Assembly (NCBI GenBank): GCA_018857735.1
Contig: JABMCL010000958.1
Coordinates: 1,348,501-1,412,500 of the forward strand
DNA length: 64,000 nucleotides
Reading direction: 5' to 3'
From: Alviniconcha marisindica
Lineage: Eukaryota; Mollusca; Gastropoda; Provannidae
Part shown: in pieces, positions 60,801 through 64,000 of the stretch
Position numbering within the stretch: position 1 is the first letter of the stretch
How the letters are laid out: each line of letters begins with the position of its first letter
Made by a program: the position numbers and the translations under genes
Notes under the pieces: model-generated
What the model saw: the letters and a program-made list of their open reading frames with translations, nothing else
What the model was told of the DNA's origin: nothing
Databases searched by the model: none

Positions 60801-63081
60801 TGTCTCCTGTCCTCTTTGTCACAGAACGTCTCCTGTCCTCTGTCACAGATTGTCTGATGTCCTCTTTGTCACAGATCGTCTCCTATCCTCCTTGTCACAG
60901 ATTGTCTCCTGTTCTCTTTGCCACAGACTGTCTCCTGTCCCCTTTGTCACATATTGTCTCCTGTCCTAGTTTGTGACAGGCTGTCTCCTGTCTTCTTTGT
61001 CACAGATTGTCTGATGTCCTCTTTGTCACAGATTGTCTGATGTCCTCCTTGTCACAGATTGTCTGATGTCCTCTTTGTCAGAGATTGTCTCATGTCCTCC
61101 TTGTCACAGATTGTCTCCCGTCCTCGTTGTCACAGATTGTCTCATGTCCTCCTTGTCACAGATTGTCTCATGTCTTTTTTTGACTCAGATTTCCTGAGGT
61201 CCTCTTTGTCACAGATTGTCTCCTGTCCTCCTTGTCACAGATTGTCACCTGTCCTCTTTGTCACTGATTGTCTGATGTCCTCTTTGTCAGAGATTGTCTG
61301 ATGTCCTCCTTGTCACAGATTGTCTCCTGTCCTCCTTGTCACAGATTGTCTCATGTCCTCTTTGTCACAGATTGTCTCATGTCTTTTTTGACACAGATTT
61401 TCTGAGGTCCTCCTTGTCATAGATTGTCACCTGTCCTCTTTATCACAGATTGTCTCCTGTCTTCTTTGTCACAGATTGTCTGAAGTCCTCCTTGTCACAG
61501 ATTGTCACCTATCCTCTTTGTCACAGATTGTCTGATGTCCTCCTTGTCACAAATTGTATGATGTCCTCTTTTTCACAGATTGTTTGATGTTCTCCTTGTC
61601 ACAGATTGTCTGAAGTCCTCCTTGCCATAGATTGTATCCTGTCCTTACATATTACAGATTGTTTCCTGTCCCCTTTGTCACAGATTGTCTGAAGTCCTCC
61701 TCGTCATAGATTGTCTCCTGTCCTCCTTATTACAGATTGTTTCCTGTCCCCTTGTCACAGATTGTCTCCTGTCCTCGGTGTCACAGATTGTCTCCTGTCC
61801 TCTGTGTCACAGATTGTCTCCTGTCCTCTTTGTCACATATTGTCCGGGTCAAGCACATAGGTTTCTTCAACCACCAACCATCACAATCAAACAAATCGGT
61901 ACTGAAGTGAAGTATGGTCCACGTATCTCAAAAGGCGAAAGACAAACAACAACAACAACATTGATAACAAAGACGGAGAACAAAACAGCAAAAGCAAAGT
62001 GCTGTTCTCAGATGGTGGACAGGCTAGCGGTCACCAAGCCGTGTTTCAAACATGCAGCTCAACCTGCAGCTGAGCCAGGCGGCGACTGTCTTGAAAAGGA
62101 ATGCAGCGGCCACTGAGCAGTTTCAAACACGACGGCCTACATACATGCGCACACCTGGTCTCTGCGTTCCAAACGAATTCAGCGACCACTGGTCAGTAGG
62201 ACAACTTTCCGTAGCCACGCAAAATTAAGCCAAGCCTCGCGTGCCATGTCCTGCATTATAAAGGAAATCAGCGGCCACTCAGCATTTTCAAGCTTCTGCC
62301 TGCGCCTCCGTGGCGACTGTGATGAAACATAAATCAGCGGCCACTGCTTCAGACATGTACCTACACATGCAAAGGGCACTGCTGGAAACAAATCAGCAGG
62401 CACAGAGCAGCTTCAGGCATGTACCTGTGCCTGAATAGCGCTTTCATGGAAAAGAATTCAGCGGCCACAGAGCAGCTTCACGCATATACGTGCGCCGCAA
62501 CTGAGCAGTTTCAGAAATGTGTCTGTCCTGCATCTGTGCAGTTTCAGACATGTACCTGTCCTGCACCTGTGCAGTTTCAGATATGTACCTGTCCTGCACC
62601 TGTGCAGTTTCAGACGTACCTGTCCTGCATCTGTGCAGTTTCAGACATGTACCTGTCCTGCACCTGTGCAGTTTCAGATATGTACCTGTGCTGTTTCAGA
62701 CATGTACCTGCGCCGCACCTGTACTGTTTCAGACATGTACCTGCGCTTGCAACGGATCATCTAGATACATGTAGCGGCACCTGCGTGTCTGAGCCATTGG
62801 TGAAAAAGAAATCAGCGGCCACCGAACAGTTTCAGGCACGTAGCTGCGCCTGCGTGGCGCTTTGAAGAAGAAGGAGAAGTCAGCGGCCACCGAGCAGCTT
62901 CAGACATGTACCTGCGTCCGCGTGGCCCCCGTGGCCGACATGACGACCGCCGCCACCAAAGCCACACCACAGCTCGCGGCGGTGGTGACGTAGGCCCCTC
63001 CGAAGTAGTTCTTGGGGTACTCCTTGTACTGCACCTTCATCATGATGGTGTACACCGCCATGCCGCTCCCTCCGATCAGAC
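57851..63081 (-). CDS. membrane protein with proline-rich cytoplasmic tail, last two exons (5' partial)
   Basis: Exon A, 63081-62912, starts by completing a split codon and encodes LIGGSGMAVYTIM, a loop with YKEYPKNYFGG and a hydrophobic helix (AYVTTAASCGVALVAAVVM), ending TGATRTQ with a GTACAT donor. Exon B, 58270-57851, joins in phase 0 (TQ then NGAALVKSPGQTVVVTY). It gives 139 residues rich in Pro, Thr, Ser, Tyr and Ala before TGA. The tail holds a PPxY motif (PPPSY), a possible WW-domain ligand, and YPPIPY. The final helix after an extracellular-looking loop recalls four-helix claudin/PMP22-type proteins, but this is a guess; upstream exons lie beyond the window or are unrecognised. Both exons are GC-rich compared with the intron. 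Confidence 0.6.
58265..58440 (-). repeat. ~100-bp duplication adjoining the exon-B acceptor
   Basis: GACAGACACAACCAGTAAGC ... ACTTGGTGT(T/C)TTACGCCCAG, TCAACCAGTACGGTTA(T/C)A and CAGGG occur at about 58276-58345 and 58346-58415. A third partial copy (AAACACAACCAG) starts near 58420. On the minus strand these lie just upstream of the acceptor of the exon ending at 58270. Confidence 0.85.
58441..60010. other. intron of the membrane-protein gene with simple repeats
   Basis: GTCATGTTG-type degenerate repeats at 58438-58590 (AATGTCATGTTGNACTCTGC). (CA)/(CG)/(GA) tract at 59030-59106. Poly-C at 59258-59273. A short duplication TCTAGTAACTGATATTAC / TCCAGTAACTGATATTAC at 59330-59395. No gene. Confidence 0.6.
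60090..60240. repeat. ~24-bp tandem repeat
   Basis: Three close copies of GCAACAAGGTTCTGGTGGGC, then looser copies (AACACGTCTCCGATGAGCC, AACACATCTTCGGTGGACC) running to about 60390. Within the membrane-protein intron. Confidence 0.85.
60440..61855. repeat. 26-bp satellite-like array, about 54 copies
   Basis: Core unit TCCTCTTTGTCACAGATTGT plus CT(C/G)(C/A)TG, repeated through 1.4 kb with point variants. Frames translate as repeated DVLFVTDCLLSSLSQIV-like peptides, an artefact of a stop-poor unit. It lies in the intron between exons B and A of the minus-strand membrane-protein gene. Confidence 0.95.
62070..62911 (-). repeat. tandem array carrying exon-A donor copies (33-bp and ~75-bp units)
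   Basis: Between 62520 and 62750 the unit is ~33 bp (GCAGTTTCAGACATGTACCT plus GTCCTGCACCTGT). Between 62070 and 62520, and again at 62800-62911, units are longer and contain TCAGCGGCCACNGAGCAG(T/C)TTCAGGCATGTACCTGCGCC. The last unit includes the end of exon A and its donor, whose minus-strand reading is GCGTCCGCAG-like exon sequence followed by GTACATGTCTGAAG. Confidence 0.88.
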
Positions 63082-63103
63082 CTGCAAACCACACAGAACG
63101 CCG

Positions 63104-63175
63104 TCCACATGATGACGATGTGGGGCTTAATGTCCTCGGATGTCGGGCTGACATATTAGGGACAAACTGTAACAA
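63104..63175 (-). repeat. fragment of the young SINE family, inverted
   Basis: On the minus strand, TTGTCCCTAATATGTCAGCC and GAGGACATTAAGCCCCACAT match the 3' half of the elements at 34591 and 52481. Confidence 0.75.
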
Positions 63176-63480
63176 ACTCTTAAAACTAAAGATTAATGAT
63201 GGGAAGGGAGAGGGCGGGGTGGGGGGTGGGGGTTGGGGTGGGGGGTGAGTCGCTTCAGCTTTACTACGTGTAACCATGTCCGGGGCAATTGTCGATAGGT
63301 ATGCATTTCAGTGCGGATAAAAACGACGACTACCTTGTCACGGCAATATCTACTTTTAGCCCCGTCGGTTCGCTGTCCTCAAATGGTTTGAGGATGCGTG
63401 TGTGCTTGTGTATAGCACTGGCATAGCACGGAATGAACTGATATACGTGGATATGCCAACGTAGTGCATACGTCAAGTTC
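63176..63480. other. intron or upstream DNA, nothing recognised
   Basis: G-rich tract at 63205-63246, then unique sequence. The short inverted match GTTTGAGG/CCTCAAAC-type around 63380 and 63705 frames the microsatellite below (CCTCAAATGGTTTGAGGA and CCATTTGAGGACC). Confidence 0.45.
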
Positions 63481-63489
63481 AATCCATCT

Positions 63490-63494
63490 ACACA

Positions 63495-63546
<52 letters not shown>

Positions 63547-63615
63547 CCCTCACACACACACACGCACGCACGCACACACGCACGCACGCACGCACGCACG
63601 CACACACGCACGCAC

Positions 63616-63679
<64 letters not shown>

Positions 63680-63692
63680 GCACGCACACGCA
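63490..63692. repeat. (ACGC)n/(CA)n/(CG)n microsatellite
   Basis: About 13 perfect CGCA units, mixed CACA/CGCA, then about 20 CA units and a GCGCGC stretch, a likely Z-DNA-prone alternating purine-pyrimidine run of 200 bp. Confidence 0.95.
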
Positions 63693-63699
63693 TATTCTT

Positions 63700-64000
63700 A
63701 TACCATTTGAGGACCGCAAAACGACGGAGCTAAAAGTGAACATTGCCCTTGTCACAACTGGAAGTGGACCTGCAACGAAGGCATCGTTATACACAGTTAA
63801 TTTCTCACCCATCCAGCTTTCAATAAAGGCATACCTTTAACTGCTGGTTTTGGGTTTGACAATCTGCTCCCTAGCCACGCGGCCGCGGAGCGACGCAGTC
63901 AGTCGACATTCCAGCTCTTCAACATGCGTGACATGTTCTGGGCGACAACGACGCGCCTGCTACTGTTAAAAATCCATTGTCCGGATCTACATGCCGTCGA
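63700..64000. other. window end, nothing recognised
   Basis: Unique GC-richer sequence. On neither strand did I recognise an upstream exon of the membrane-protein gene. Confidence 0.45.

Noticed and set aside
60440..61855. CRISPR-like regular array
   Set aside because: Units are directly contiguous with no unique spacers, and the genome is eukaryotic.
60542..62116. Open frames encoding repeated DVLFVTDCLLSS-like peptides
   Set aside because: They are translations of the 26-bp tandem array, lie in an intron on the opposite strand and show no family resemblance.

Overview
This is eukaryotic nuclear DNA. Genes are split by GT-AG introns, intergenic DNA is AT-rich, microsatellites such as (GT)n, (CT)n and (AT)n are everywhere, and tRNA-derived SINEs, a LINE relic and MITE-like repeats are present. 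The protein families and repeat style suggest a bilaterian invertebrate, most likely a mollusc (perhaps a marine gastropod). That placement is inference; no lineage marker proves it.

Layout. (1) Positions 1-11161, + strand: the last 14 coding exons (874 codons) of a FRAS1/FREM-type extracellular matrix protein, ending in a transmembrane helix and a DGTEV tail, with a long 3' UTR to about 13.4 kb. (2) Positions 14451-28544, - strand: a complete 12-exon LARP7 gene (about 815 aa), the 7SK/U6 RNA-binding La-related protein, convergent with the FREM gene. A small unrelated-looking terminal exon with its own poly(A) signal lies in LARP7 intron 1 (26369-26482). (3) A head-to-head promoter region, 28545-29710, with a YY1-like site and an inverted CCAAT box. 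(4) Positions 29711-45492, + strand: a 9-exon ankyrin-repeat DHHC palmitoyltransferase (573 aa, ZDHHC17/ZDHHC13 type). Its 7.7 kb first intron holds a broken LINE, a young SINE and a small coiled-coil ORF. (5) Positions 45493-57850: gene-poor DNA with SINEs, a 4-copy minisatellite and simple repeats. (6) Positions 57851-63081, - strand: the last two exons of a membrane protein with a proline-rich cytoplasmic tail; its 4.6 kb intron is largely tandem repeats. I joined exons by matching splice phase; every junction listed in the gene entries is phase-consistent.

The most unusual property is where the tandem repeats sit. At least seven arrays begin at or span an exon boundary, and their units contain the splice donor, the splice acceptor, the end of the exon or the stop codon. 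They occur in three unrelated genes on both strands. This looks like recurrent local tandem duplication across exon edges, leaving decoy splice sites and pseudo-exons beside real ones. The second clear result is a short SINE present twice, each copy with a perfect 13-bp target-site duplication.

The genes do not form a pathway: one is an extracellular matrix/adhesion protein, one an RNA-polymerase-II/snRNA regulator, one a Golgi-type S-acyltransferase and one an unassigned membrane protein. The only regulatory link the sequence suggests is the shared LARP7/ZDHHC promoter interval.
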